Part shown: positions 49,301-61,748 of the stretch, piece by piece | Layout: each line of letters begins with the position of its first letter | Numbering within the stretch: the stretch's first letter is position 1 | From: Neurospora tetrasperma FGSC 2508 | Lineage: Eukaryota > Ascomycota > Sordariomycetes > Sordariales > Sordariaceae | Length of the DNA: 64,000 bases | NCBI RefSeq assembly: GCF_000213175.1 | Contig: NW_009799101.1 | Coordinates: 1,458,341-1,522,340 of the forward strand | Reading direction: 5' to 3' | The notes under the pieces: model-generated | What the model was told of the DNA's origin: nothing | Databases searched by the model: none | Seen by the model: the letters and a program-made list of their open reading frames with translations, nothing else | Translations under genes and position numbers: made by a program

Positions 49301-52300
49301 GCAATACAAGCTTTTGCCAAGTCGGTGGCTGCAAATCTTGGAAGTCTTGGGTTGCGGTTACATATCGGATGGACGGTCGGGGTAAAATAGGTATGATTCG
49401 GGAGCTGGGATAGATGGGACGGCTTGGGGTACGCTGAAAGGGTTCAAGAAGATATGAATACGGATGGAAAGATTCGACAGCGTCTAAGGTGCACATGGGT
49501 AGTGTAGTAGCCCAGTTCATACCATAAGCTAGGCAATGTCAGCGTTGCTGTTGATGACACCAGTCCTATGTTCCCAAGTTGTCATGTTCAACAAATAATC
49601 AACACTAATCCTTGAACACCCGAGAAAATGGCGAGGGTAATATACTGACTGTGCTTACCTAGTGCTAGCGCAGATCCATTCAGTGTACATAGATGGGTGT
49701 CAACGGAAGACTGCCAAGGACGGCAACCTACCTGGCGTCTGTTGCCGTGCCCCCTTCATACGCATAAACATGACCCGTACGGAACATATCGGTATTTCAA
49801 TTTGTGCCCTTGTGCGTTATCGACAAAAGTAGTATAAATTATGACCAGAACATGTGCGTATCACCGCCACGTGTGGAAGTGTTTCGTTTTGACAAGGGAA
49901 GAAGAGCAGCGGCAGCAGAAGGCTTGGTGGTATTGCCGGTACCACCGGTACTGTCAAAGTCATGCCCCGAACCGAATGGCAGTTTAGCGTCTCAATTCCG
50001 AAATGACAAGCAAGGGGTCTTCCCCTCCACGAGCATCACATACATATTGTGGTAGTGTACTAGAGGACTCAGTGCCCCTACCTGTTTTGTCGTTTTCTTC
50101 TTCCCCCTCCTTACCCCACCATCTTCTACACCCAACGTTTGTCTATCGTTCCCAGCACATGTGTTGCTCACACTGCCTGAGTGTGTTTGATCGTCAAGAT
50201 CGTCGAAATCTGTCGTGGGCACGGTACCACCAAGAAATTTTCTGGGCCCTACGCTCATGTCGATCAAGGCGGTCTTCGCGGTAGCTCTCTGCTACATAGT
50301 ACACTAGAGATATACATAGGAATGCATGTTGCGTGAGCTGAGACGATGTCGAGCCTTGCAAGACACTCTCCACATACCCTACCTAGCGTTGAGACATGCG
50401 GCACAGGCGCTGATAGGCAATGGACTGTTTTGTCTGTCCAGGTTGTGACTTGTGACACCTGTCAGCGTGGATGGGACTACGTACGTGATGTGAGATCACC
50501 TACCTTATCAACCTCCCGAAGGGTTCCAGGAATCAATCCGATGACTTGCATTCCCTGAGTACCTTAAAGGATGGCGGCGGATTTGGTGAACATCAAAGGG
50601 CCAAATGGGAGGATGTATGCACTTCCAGATGCTCCAAGAGTTTCGAGCATAGACCAAGGCGTCATGATGAGTGTTCTACCTTCTACCCATCTTGGTGAAA
50701 GATGCGGCTCTGGCTGAGTACCCAACCCAACAACCCAATCCTGCGGTCCGGCTACCTGGCAACCAAGAAGTCTTGGTACGTGATTCAAACTCTTGGCAGC
50801 AGTTTTCCAGCCTTTTCAAAGGCGAGGTAAGAGGGCTTGACGCAGTAATCCATAATCGGTCTTCTCGTACATGGTGGCTTTGGCACACCGCTACGGGGGC
50901 GTCACTTTTCCTTTCGTTTGCACGCTGCAGTGTCAGAAGAGAGAGAAAGAGAAAAGGTCGTGAGGATGAAGAAAAGGAGGCTCTCAAGCACCCTGTTCAC
51001 TCACTGTGTCTATACCTCTGCAAACTGTGTATCATCCTGCGAGAAACGGTTACTACATACATACATCTGATGCCGAGAACCTGCCGTGAGTCCCTAGTGT
51101 ACATGAGTGCACTATACCGTATCTGAAAAAGCCACAAAGCGGAATGGGGTTCTTTGAATAGGAAACATGGTTCGTGAAAGGAAAAGTTGGTGTGTAGAAC
51201 TCGGGTGCATGACTGCTGCGGTATCCCTCGGTTGTAGACATGCATCTTTACTTTGCTGGAATGACAGAGAAGAGGCCAGAAAGCTTTAGCGATAGCTTCT
51301 AGTGTTAGTGTAGAGCTCCTCAGCTGCCACATAACGTATCCCCCCGAGGATAAATCACATAAGGCATCGTCCTCGGCTGGTAGGTTGACGGAGGCTGATA
51401 TGTAATGGTGAATGTTTGCTGAAAGAGACTGCAGCGGCGCAACCCCGCAGGCCAATGCAGGTTGCAGCGCCAGTTCATCAGCTCAGGGACAGGCCTGATG
51501 AGCGACCAATAGTGGGCGCAGATATGAGGTTATGAGAAGCTGCTGATGAGAGAAAATACGGATTGGTGACAGGAAGTAATACCTACATAGCAGGCGGCAT
51601 GTATCTGTAGTGGGAGAGGGACTAAGGTGATGCGGCGAGAGGGGCTTGGGGCAAAAGCCGGATACTTGCCTAGTGACAGGGAGGCCGCAGGACGTTGAGA
51701 CCACGATTTGATATGTGGAATGAGACGAGGTGAAAATGCCTCATAGTATAATAACTGAGGAGGAGGTGATGTTATGTTGCTAACTTACATACCTATCTTG
51801 CTATCTCTAGCCAGCGCGCAGTTACAGACGTCTGACACGAAACTCCCGAGATGAAGTACCATGAAGATGGAGAACATGACTACCTAGGTAGGTATGGGGT
51901 TTCTTTCATCGAGTCGATATCAATTCACGATATGTCGGCTCGCTGATGCCATTTGGATCCTAAAGCTACTCACTAGCATTTAGTAACCAGTAGTGTATCC
52001 ATGACCTCTGGTGGGGAGGGAGGAAAAAAGGAAGTGAGGTGATGTTTCGTCACGCCTGCGAGGCCCGCTAATCGGGAGAGCAAAACCGAAACCGGGTGCA
52101 GGCCGCGAGAAGACCTCTTGCTCCGTAAGTGGCCAGAAACCGCCAGATCGTTGGCCTTCTTCTTCTGGCGCTCGGGCATTATCACAAGCCTGAAATGAGA
52201 TTCGATCGGCCCCGCATCCGCCCACAACGGCTTCTACGGTAATGTCCCTTGTTAATGCAACTAATTCCGGCTGTATGGGGAACAGGTCGAATTCTCACCC

Positions 52301-55300
52301 AGCATTGTTTGCATGAAGGGATTCCTCGCTTACATACAAGAATGGGAATCCGGGCCGCAAAAAATCGTGTGCATCTGATGGGTCAGTTCCTATGTGTTGC
52401 AAAAGGGGGGGGGGGCTTGCATTAACAGGGGCCATTACTGTAAGTGTGGGATCAGCCATTCGACTTGAAGAAGGGCGAAGGGAAGGGGCAACCGTAGGTA
52501 TGTAGGTTAGCAGGTAGCAGTCGCAACAGTATTCGGATGCCAACCTCAACAGGAAATGGGAGGCCGCCCGCCTACCAGTCCCACGGCAGGTCCACCAAGT
52601 GTCCACTGATGGCTCTTGCAGAAGACAGGACAAGACTCTTGGAAAGTCTCATAGAAATTCAGATGACGCAAAAGCGGATGGACAACCTGTAGGAAATTAG
52701 CTTCGTTTGAACCGGGGAGAAATGGGCGATCTAGAGAATGTAACAACACTAGGGTAGAGGGAGAGTTGCAAAAGCGCCTCTAAAGACAATTTGAATACCC
52801 AAAAAGGAAACAATTCCAGCGCTTTTCTAGGACGTGCATTACCAAAGTCCACAGAACCCAACTTCAGACTAAGGAAAAACTGTCTATCAAAGTGCCAGGG
52901 TTGGAGTGTAACGTATGGTTCTTTTCTGCCAAGCTGGACGGACATCATTTTTAACATCTGTCAAATTATTGGAAGGCAGACCGCCGGACACCGAACAGAC
53001 ATGAGAAGGGGATTGGCAAAGATATCATTTACTGTGACGAACAAATAGAAAGTCACCATGTTAGACAGGGCATCGTATTTGTAAGACAAGCAGTCTAAAC
53101 CGGAGGATCCAGCCGCTTCGATCCTGTTCACTATGAAGGTCGAGGTTTAGAGCTGAGAGCTTGGGATTGCTTGGCTGGTTCGGTTTCCAAGACAGAAACA
53201 GTAATGAAGAAGAGTTAGTGATCAATCTTGTCCGCTGTAGAGGTAAGCTCCATCGTGCCTGTAGTGCTTTCAAGGATCGTCGTACCTTCCACTTGTTGTA
53301 GTTTCATAGCGGCGGATGATGGTGACGGCGAGGGCCACAATCATTTCCACTCTTAGAAGGAGCAGTGCTCATCCGCTGTTCACCCTTGGATGTTTCCTGA
53401 TCCTCGGAACCTCGACGAAACTGAGCGTTGACAGGAGATGAGGATGTCTTCTTTTTGGTGTAGTACGGCAGCACGAGCTTCGACCAGGGATGGAGAGCAG
53501 CCCCACTCGCCGTCCCAAACTGCATGATACGTACATACAGTACCGAGAGTACAGGAGGTACAGTTAATAACACGCAGGAGCAGAAGAATGATTATCAGCA
53601 TTTTTGCTGAGCTTCCAGGGACGTTCCAAAAACGTGGCCGAAGAGAGTTCGCAGGTTCATAGGCGCAATTACGCTCATATGGGTACCAAGTACTATTGAA
53701 GAGCCCGGCATACTTTTGTACGTGGTACACTACCTAGGTACATATGTTTCCACAAAAGATCTCATGCCTCGCTACCTGTAGTGTATGATGGGTAAGTACC
53801 CGTACAATTTCACCGTTTCAATGTTACCGTTACAAACTACGTACAGTGTCCGTAGAAAGAGATACCCATGAGATCCACCGTGACAAGTCTCAGAACTCTA
53901 AAACCTCGCTGTGATAAAAGAGGCTACAAATCTGATATACGCAAGCATGTACAAAAGATCGAACTTCCTCATGTGGAGCGGCCGCTGTTGCATTGATATT
54001 GACAATGTAAGGACTGCTGGTACATTTAAAAAAGACACCTACATGTAAACCCTGGGGTCCTACTCGGATGAATAAATTAGCTGGTTGTCTTGACAGCTAC
54101 TGTTGCAGTGGGGCCAAGGCAGGTTTTGTGAAAAGGTTAGCCGCCATTCATCACCACGATATTAGCTAACTCGTACAGGACAATTGGCTGCTGCTATCGT
54201 GATGGGCAGCGTAAGTAGAATGGAGTGGAATGCGAGAAAAAATTGGACATGGCGGCCTTGTTTGGGGCTTCTTCCCTGTCGTATCTCTTTGTTTGTCCGT
54301 ATACATCTACATAGTACTCTGGTAAAGCCAAGTAGAGACTTGTATATGTATTCCATCCTGATGTATTCATCCCCAATCTGGAGATCAGGTAGGTATATAT
54401 CTCCCACCCCTGGCTCCCCTTGCCCCCCTTGCCCTCTCTTGATCTCTTACACGGCTCTGCTTCTTTCTTTGTTGAGTTCTGTCACGCTATACCACCCATC
54501 TTCTACCGCGCCCCAGCTTCCATTCCTCAGCCTAGAAGCTCTCTTTTCAGTTTCCCTCACGGACTCTCGATTTCTCCTTAATCTTAGCCAGGAGCCGGTC
54601 TCAAGGGTGGATGACCTGGAGACACAAATAGAACAAGACTCTTGGCCGCAAGCCTCACTTTGGCTCTCTCAGCTGCCTTTTTTTTCGTGTCCGGATTCTG
54701 CTGGTCATCGTTCATCCTCTCGCCTACCTTCACGGTACGCCGCCCATTCATACGCGACCTTGAGTAACAAACGAACCCCAAGTCGATACCTGCCATCTGC
54801 CACACCTTTCCGCCTTAGCTGCAGCAGTGCGGTCTGAACATCTATTACTCAGCCTGGCAGGATGATCATCTGCATTGATCCAGCCGCTGAGTACACTTTG
54901 GACATATCAGCCCCTTGTGTTTAAAAGCGTCCAGTCCCTCTCTCGCTCAACCGCTACTATTTGCTATTGTTATCTCAGTCATTGCTTCCCATCTTGCCCC
55001 CCCCTCACCATCAGCCGAGCACTTTTGCCTCAGGCTCTCTGCGGTCTGCAGTTTGCGGTCTGCCGTGGCAGCTGGGTGGCCAAGCAGGAGCGCCAGGGCA
55101 CCTCCTGCCGTGCTCTCTCTCGTTTGGATTTCTTCCATTGTTTGATTCTGGCGATCGATCCAATCCTGGAAATACCGACCCTTTACTCTCCCTCTTTCAC
55201 CTTCCTTTCCATTGTCTCTGCCACTCAAGACGGCATTCTCAGGAACAGGAACAAGGAACTGAATTGCCATCTATTTGACGTCGGAGCCAACACGACTCGC

Positions 55301-56614
55301 ATGATCAAACCATCCCACACTCACAGCCATCGATACATCTTCACCATGATTGCCGTCCGCCAACTACAATAACAGTCCAGGTCTGCCACGCTTCTCGAGT
55401 TGTACTAACAACCGTCTACCTATCTATCCATTCCGACAAGGCGCCAATATCAACAGCCTTGCACTTCCGTGCGTCGTCGACCAGTGACTGGAACAGAGCC
55501 TCGAGAAAGAGAAACACACACAGCTTGGCGACAAACGACGGAACGCATCCGAACCAGGCAGGTCTGAAAACCTTGAAATCCTATTTTACACTACCACGGC
55601 GAGCTACGTAACAACGGAACGTGTTTGGGGTACCTTTCGCGGCGTGCCTTTGCCTCTGGCTCCACTCTGTCACGCAGCACCAGGGCCCGCACACCCACCC
55701 AGGCTACAGTCCACTTCACTTCCTGGGCGGGCTCCATCAGGTCCCGTCGGGTCCATTCACCTCACCCTCTATCTCCACCAATCAGTCATTCGCCGGACCA
55801 GTACGCAGTACTTAACTCTGCAGTAGCGAGCCCACTCGAGTTGGCACCGTACACCACTGCACAACCAGAACTTGAAGTGGAAGAGGGAAAAAAAAAAAAA
55901 AAAAAAAACCAAGGGCACACATTGCGCAACACCCACCCGTTGTTGCCCGCACTGCGACTGGCTCCTCCACAGAGTCCCATCATCCATCCACTGGCGCGCA
56001 GCCCGCACCGAGCGCACGGCACCCGCTCTCGATTTCTCCGCTCCGCTCAACCTGGATTCGGCCTCTTGATTTTTTTTTCTTCACTTTTCGGCCTTGCCAG
56101 GTGTGCCAGCCCTATCGCGGCTTATAAAGGAGATTGAGTCCTTCTCGCAATCCAGACAGAGGTTCATCGCCTCGACAATACCCTGCCGTTTTGAAGGCCT
56201 AAAGGGTCCAAGTCCGGGCTTCTGCCCACTCATTCAAGGCGCGCAAGCCGCCACCATCGCTGTTCCCTGCATAAGCGCAGTGGACGACCCTCCCCCCCCC
56301 TAGACGACGAAACCCCAACAAGCCTACCTACCTACTCGTTAACCTGACCCAAGACTTTCGACCCTACCTCATCCCGCGCTCGCCCGTGTCGCTTGGTGCA
56401 CCGCTTGCCCAGCGACTGACTGCCACCATCGACCTCGCTTGACCGCCGTACTACGCTATATTTCTTCGGCTACAGTTCCGGCAGTCGGAGCAGCTACAAG
56501 CAGCGACCAGCCGCCGCCCCGCGCAAAAACAGACAACCACAAGAGCACTGGCCCTCCCCCCCAATCACACCCACCGAGCGACCCGGAACCTGTCCCCCTC
56601 GGAAATCTGCAACC
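46380..56614. other. 10.2-kb gene-free stretch
   Basis: No supportable gene on either strand. Three perfect TACCTAGGTA palindromes (47173, 51881, 53731), a CCAGG repeat (46972-46993), a G run (52407-52417) and an A run (55890-55908) are present. From about 54400 to 56600 the + strand is C/T-rich, as in the long leader of a fungal kinase gene, and probably belongs to the gene at 56615 (inference). Frames in 52700-53730 (-) have protein-like patches (PANSLRPRFWNVPGSSAKM then a hydrophobic run) but do not combine into a convincing gene. Confidence 0.5.
48964..49320 (-). CDS. Weak candidate: small hydrophobic protein or exon
   Basis: A 118-codon frame with two well-separated hydrophobic segments of membrane length (LFFFLSSVIIGTLSILLIFF and CSIAVLVVWAFFLVTSMVWV) joined by a charged loop. 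I recognise no family and the flanks do not extend it convincingly. The overlapping frame on the same strand (48875-49117) contains a CPNCG patch, so a spliced gene is possible. Chance cannot be excluded in this gene-free region. Confidence 0.18.
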   Translation of the reverse strand: MAKACIAHETLLCISKPFAKLNGLFLVEASNGFPAPLSRDLFFFLSSVIIGTLSILLIFFLSLDSGRKWRSNVSRQCSIAVLVVWAFFLVTSMVWVAILNPSTFADVPRRFYPRLRAL

Positions 56615-58170
56615 ATGGCGAGCAGCACCTCAGACGCCAAGTCTGCGTCTTCGCAGCGCACTTCACCTTCACAGACGTCGTCCATCAAGTCCTTCGACCT
56701 TTCCTCGAGATCCCCGCATCTTGCTGCCCAGAACGGCCACCCCGTCCCGACCAGCTCTGCCGAGCAATTGCCAAAGCCTTCGGAAAAGGCTTCGGTCAAG
56801 GACCGCTTGACTCGCATGTTCTCGACAAAAGACCCCGGTCGCGTTGCTGCTGCAGCAGATGCAGCTACCTCGAGAAACACCACCCCGGGTAACCGCAGCA
56901 CAGCTCCATCCCCGCCGCCGTCGGCGAGCTCGAAGCCTGTCCCTCAGCGCAAGATGTCCATCACCGATGCCAAAGCCAAGACGAACGGCAATGCGCCGCC
57001 TTCACGCTTCGTCCTTATCCCCGAGGCCCAAGGCGGTCACGAGCACCACCTGAAGTCAAGTCGCCGCCAGGAGAAGCTAACCGATATGATCAAGGGCTTC
57101 CTCGGCAGGAAGATTGAACAGCCAGCCCCCGAAAACGACTTGTCTTTGGTTTCCAGCTGGGTCGACACTCTCAAGCAAGAAAAGGATGGTCTTGCCACGG
57201 CAGAGAAGAAGGGCGTAAGCACTGCGCCTACCACTCTGGTCGAAAAGTACGGCAAATGCCAGGAGATCATTGGCCGTGGAGCCTTTGGTATCGTGAGGAT
57301 CTCGCACAAGAAACTGGAGAATGGTCTCGGAGAGAAGCTTTTTGCCGTCAAGGAATTCCGCCGCAGGCCCGAGGAAACGGAAAAGAAGTATAGCAAACGC
57401 TTGACTGCCGAGTTCTGCATCTCCTCCTCCCTCAGACATCCCAACGTGATTCACACCCTTGACCTTATTAAGGACGCCAAGGGGGATTTTTGCGAGGTGA
57501 TGGAATTCTGTGCTGGAGGCGATCTTTACACCCTTGTCCTTGCCGCCGGAAAACTCGAGGTTCAGGAGGCGGACTGCTTCTTCAAGCAAATGATGCGTGG
57601 TGTCGAGTACATGCATGAGATGGGTGTTGCTCATCGTGACCTGAAGCCCGAGAACCTCCTCCTCACCACCCACGGTGCCCTCAAGATCACCGACTTTGGC
57701 AATGGCGAATGCTTCCGTATGGCTTGGGAGAACGACGCGCATATGGTTTCCGGTCTGTGTGGTTCTGCCCCGTACATTGCACCCGAGGAGTATATCGACA
57801 AAGAGTTCGATGCTCGCGCTGTCGATGTGTGGGCTTGCGGCGTCATTTACATGGCCATGAGGACTGGTCGCCATTTGTGGAGGGTAGCTAAGAAGGACGA
57901 CGACGAGTTCTACGCTAGGTACCTAGAAGGTCGTCGGGACGAGGAGGGCTACCAACCGATCGAGTCGTTACACAGGGTAAGTTGGATTACGTTTTCTCAG
58001 GTTAATCACTGACGCAGAACTGACCGTCATCAATCCAGGCACGTTGCAGGAACGTCATCTACTCGATATTGGACCCGAATCCGTCTCGTAGAATCACGGC
58101 GTCACAAGTTCTCAAGTCCGAATGGGGTCGTGAGATAAAACTTTGCAAGGCCGGAGAGGAGGGCCTTTAA
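56615..58170 (+). CDS. HAL4/SAT4-like serine/threonine protein kinase
   Basis: Exons 56615-57976 and 58039-58170 give 497 residues. The N-terminal 205 residues are Ser/Pro-rich and disordered; the kinase domain (about 211-480) shows GRGAFG, FAVKEFRRR (ATP Lys), HRDLKPEN, DFG, GSAPYIAPEEY and VDVWACGVIYMAM, and the second exon completes it with LDPNPSRRITASQVLKSEW. Insertions such as KDAKGDFCEVMEFCAGGDLY and DARAVDVWACG are typical of the NPR/HAL family. HAL4 and HAL5 in yeast stabilise the TRK potassium transporters and other plasma-membrane transporters; this protein may control ion or nutrient uptake (inference). The start has context CAACCATGG. The intron gtaagt..ccag restores the last kinase motif; the unspliced frame would end 11 codons later. 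Confidence 0.93.
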
Positions 58171-60095
58171 CAACACTCCGTCAGGCGGGCCCATAGTTGA
58201 TGTTCTAGACCCACCTTGGGAACTCGCAAGGGCATCACGTCACCGTCTGGCGGGATTGCGCGCATGATTTCGTATGGAGATTTAGGGCTATTCATTTCTC
58301 ATAGGAATGAGAAAAGAAACGTTTACCCTCAAATTTTCGAGCGAACGATGCTAGGATCGTCATCTTGACCTAGCACAGCGACGACAGTCACCTACTTACA
58401 TACCACAACAACCCCCACCCCCCCTAAAGAAAAAAGCCTCTCGTTTGTTTGTACTTGTGGTAAGAGAGGCAAGAGGCGGGGGGCAGGATAGGAAGAATAG
58501 GAAGGATAGGAGCAGCTGAAAGATGGGAATGATTTGGATGGATGGATGGATGGACGGATGGGATGGGATGGGTGGGCGGCAGAGATCTCAGGTAATGACA
58601 TCATGCCTCGTTTCGCGTTTGGCCAGCATAGGAGTTTGGAGCACTCATGCATGCATTTTCAGTTCGGGCCAAGGGCTCGCCGTAACTGATTTAACTGCCC
58701 TTTTCGACCCTCGTTTTTGTTTTTACTTACCGCATTGTGTGTGCGTCTTTTCTTCGGACCAGACTACCGCAAGTTTTCATGGGCGGATGGAGGGGCCTCT
58801 TTCGCTTTCTCAAGTATAGCATTGTATTGGAACCGGGACTTTGACTGGTGGCCTCCTCTTTTTTTACATCACATACCATTTCTTCCATTGCACACGAATC
58901 ATCTGTGCTGCTTTTGTCCTGCTTGCGTGCTAGCGCGTAATACTTGTCAGTCGGTCCATTTTCCACTGACCCATAGACGCGAATGAAAGAGTCAGGGGTA
59001 GACACGATGGGAGACATGGATTTTCAAAGTCATCTAGATGTTCGGTGTTTTTGGCGATTATAGATTTTAAGAGATCACACCGTGAGGGGATCGGTGGCAA
59101 AGGTACAGGAAGTGGCATATCAATCAAAGACAAGAAAGAGTCAATAATTAGGGATTGGGAGTCGGGCTGGACAGGTTCAAGGCCCAAGTCTCGGAGAGAA
59201 GAAGAAACAAAACCACATGGACATGACGAAGGCTAGAGAAAATACATGTCATTTAGGGCAAGTGAACCAAAAACATCATCAATAACATCACTGGTTACAG
59301 TCCAAGAAGGACAAACAACAACTTTTGTCGAATCCTCGCAGCGGGAGTGAATGCCAAGGAAAACAAGACGTTTTGCTTCTTTCTTTGGGTCCTCCCGCTG
59401 ACTCCCGTCCATATGCGGAAACAGGGTCAGGGGTAAACATTGTGCGGTCTGGTTTCACTTATTCAACGGTTACCAAATCATAATCATGGTCGAGATGTTA
59501 CCAAGAAACACCAAGACCACGTATTCTGGGAAGTGGGAAGCCTTCAAAGGGCCAAGCTTTTTAGAAAGTCCCATGGCATCCGGACGGAGCTGGAATCCAT
59601 TCTCGGGGAAGGGATCAGGGGCAAAATCACAAAGTGCACAAAGCTAGTGGTTGACCAGGGGATGGATAATGGATATGGATTTGGATGGATGGATGGGCCG
59701 GGCGAACAAGCGGGGCGGAACATGGTAGCGATGTCGACACTTGGATAGCCGACGGGACGGTTACAATACGGTATGTGTAAGTTACAGTGTATGTTACGGG
59801 GAATTACTGACTATGTACCAAATGAGTGGTGCTTGGCGGATGGGGTCTTGTTGATTTTGCGTTGCTTGGACAACGTTGGACTTCATATGAACATTATCAC
59901 TTGCCTGACTGTCTATTTGAGGCGAAGCAGAGCACAGTTGACGGCGGAGGGGATGACAGATTGAAACTCTGGGACTGTGACAGCTTACATGACTTTACGA
60001 TTCTCAACCAGTATTATCTTGTCCTACCTGAACCACATTTTTGCCAAAACTTCCACCAACTGCTGAACTGGACAACAGTCAGTCCCGATGCCACG
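58171..60095. other. Intergenic between the HAL4-like and HTD2 genes
   Basis: No gene seen. Holds the 3' UTR of the kinase, a (GGAT)n repeat at about 58535-58570 and the upstream region of HTD2. The frame of HTD2 stays open upstream to 59826, but that part has no targeting features and an ATG with better fit lies at 60096. Confidence 0.5.
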
Positions 60096-61748
60096 ATGAG
60101 GCTCTTCACCCCCGCCACGAAAACCACAACCATTAGAGCCATAACAACAAAGAGATTCCTCACCCACCATGTCCTCTTGGCAACTCGCTTTTCTACAACT
60201 ACAACAAGAATAACAACCCACCATGGCAGTCACATAAGACCATACTCCTCCGAAAAGGGCACTCCCCCATCACCTCTTTCCTCCCAATCCCAACCTCAAT
60301 CGACCTTCAACCCCGAAATCTACCTCCAAACCGCCACCACAACCCTCTCCCTCATCCCACCCAAACTCATCCCCGACACCCTCCACCCCACTCAATCCCA
60401 TTTGCTCTCTCTCGCTTTATCTTCTCACCTGCCGAGCATTTGTCTTTCCCAGGGCTTTAACGCTCAGCCCCCCTCCCCCAACAAGTCCATATTCCCATGG
60501 CCTGACCAGGAAAACAACCAGCTACCGCCGGGGTATCACCTAATTTACTACCCCCTCCAAACCCCTCCCCACTTGCTCTTCCCCGACGGTACAGACGCTG
60601 ACCATTGCCCTGGAGGCCCCTTTACGAGGAGGATGTGGGCGGGCGGGAGAATTGATTTCGGCAAAGGGGAGTCGGAGGAGCAACAACAACAACAACAACA
60701 ACAACAACAGTTCAAGGTGGACGGGAGGAAGACGGTTTGTGTTGAGACGCTAGGGACGCCTGTTTTGCAGGTTGGGAACAGCGGGAAGGAGCAGGATCAG
60801 AAAGTGTATGTGGATGTTTGGAGGCGGTATATTTCTTTCCCGCCGGAGGCAACATCGAAGGAAGTCGAAAGGGTGGTAGCAGATGTCATCAACAGTTCAT
60901 CAACAACCCCCACCACCCACAACAAAGAGCGCAAAGAAGAAGGCGTAATTTCTGAACTCCGCCGCCTCGTCTTCCTCCGTGAGCGCCCCGACGACGACGA
61001 CGAGCGCAGCGAACCTTTCCCAAGCCCAATCCCAAACCCAAACCCAACAAATCATCCCCAACAGAAACTCGAACCAGTACCAGCTCCAGCTCCAGCTCCA
61101 GCTCCAGCGAGGATCATCCGCGTCCCTCACCAACCCGATTTCTCGTTTAAAATGACGCCAGACGCCACTTTGCTCTTTCAGTTCTCCGCGCTGACGTTCA
61201 ACGCGCACGCTATCCACTTGGACCCGCTGTACGCGAGAGAGGTGGAGGGGTATAAAGAGCGGTTGGTGCATGGACCATTGACGTTGGTGATTATGTTGAG
61301 AGGGGTGGAGGGATTTTTGAAAAGGGCTGCTGCTGCTGCTGCTGCTGCTGGGGTTGGGACTGGGACTGGGACAGGTGTTGATACGACGACAACGGCGGCA
61401 GCGGCGGCGAACTCATCGGTTGGGACTTCTGGAGTCTCCGAGGTGATCAAGGAGAGGTTGTTTGTCCCGCCGGGAGAAGAAACAGCGGATGGAAAAAGGA
61501 AAAAGCGGTGGGAGATTGCAAGTATAGAGTACAAAAATCTCCGCCCGCTGTTTGTAGGTGAGGAGATGAAGGTTTGTGTGAGGTTGTTGCCGAATAGAGA
61601 GAAGAAGAGTAGCGACGGCGGCGGCGGCGGCGACAAGGCGGGCTTAGGCTTGAGTCTGGGTGCACGCAGTGAGAGGGTTGATGTGTGGATTGAGGCGCCG
61701 GATGGGGGGATGGCTGTAAAGGGAACTGTTGGAATCCAGTGGAGGTAG
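60096..61748 (+). CDS. htd2: Mitochondrial 3-hydroxyacyl-thioester dehydratase (HTD2-like)
   Basis: An intronless frame of 550 residues from the ATG at 60096. HTD2 removes water from 3-hydroxyacyl-ACP in mitochondrial type II fatty acid synthesis, which feeds lipoic acid production and respiration. Seen: a long Arg/Thr/His-rich, acid-free presequence (residues 1-50, MRLFTPATKTTTIRAITTKR) typical of matrix import; family text LPPGYHLIYYPLQT, DGTDADHCPGGPFTRRMWAGG; and a C-terminal hot-dog domain (from about 344) with DFSFKMTPDATLLFQFSALT, NAHAIHLD (catalytic region), REVEGYKERLVHGPLTLVIM and EYKNLRPLFVGEEM. The yeast protein is about half this length; here tracts of Gln, Pro-Ala, Ala, Gly-Thr and Gly enlarge the linkers. 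The frame is open upstream to 59826, but a start there would bury the presequence, so the ATG at 60096 is preferred. Confidence 0.92.
   Translation: MRLFTPATKTTTIRAITTKRFLTHHVLLATRFSTTTTRITTHHGSHIRPYSSEKGTPPSPLSSQSQPQSTFNPEIYLQTATTTLSLIPPKLIPDTLHPTQSHLLSLALSSHLPSICLSQGFNAQPPSPNKSIFPWPDQENNQLPPGYHLIYYPLQTPPHLLFPDGTDADHCPGGPFTRRMWAGGRIDFGKGESEEQQQQQQQQQQFKVDGRKTVCVETLGTPVLQVGNSGKEQDQKVYVDVWRRYISFPPEATSKEVERVVADVINSSSTTPTTHNKERKEEGVISELRRLVFLRERPDDDDERSEPFPSPIPNPNPTNHPQQKLEPVPAPAPAPAPARIIRVPHQPDFSFKMTPDATLLFQFSALTFNAHAIHLDPLYAREVEGYKERLVHGPLTLVIMLRGVEGFLKRAAAAAAAAGVGTGTGTGVDTTTTAAAAANSSVGTSGVSEVIKERLFVPPGEETADGKRKKRWEIASIEYKNLRPLFVGEEMKVCVRLLPNREKKSSDGGGGGDKAGLGLSLGARSERVDVWIEAPDGGMAVKGTVGIQWR
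60681..60710 (+). repeat. CAA/CAG trinucleotide repeat (10 Gln codons)
   Basis: Nine CAA and one CAG codon in frame within the HTD2 gene. An unstable coding microsatellite. Confidence 0.95.
61079..61109 (+). repeat. CCAGCT hexanucleotide repeat (Pro-Ala)
   Basis: A perfect CCAGCT repeat encoding alternating Pro and Ala between the N-terminal part and the hot-dog domain of HTD2. Confidence 0.9.
61327..61350 (+). repeat. GCT trinucleotide repeat (8 Ala codons)
   Basis: Eight GCT codons in frame within the HTD2 hot-dog region, followed by Gly-Thr repeats. It interrupts the domain, so it must lie in a loop if the protein is active. Confidence 0.9.

Noticed and set aside
53304-53730. Two overlapping - strand frames with a hydrophobic segment
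   Set aside because: The frames do not join through a convincing intron, and no family is recognisable; left as unassigned.
54184-54837. 217-codon + strand frame in the 10-kb gap
   Set aside because: Pyrimidine-rich leader-like DNA yields Ser/Leu/Pro-rich text with no domain or conserved pattern.
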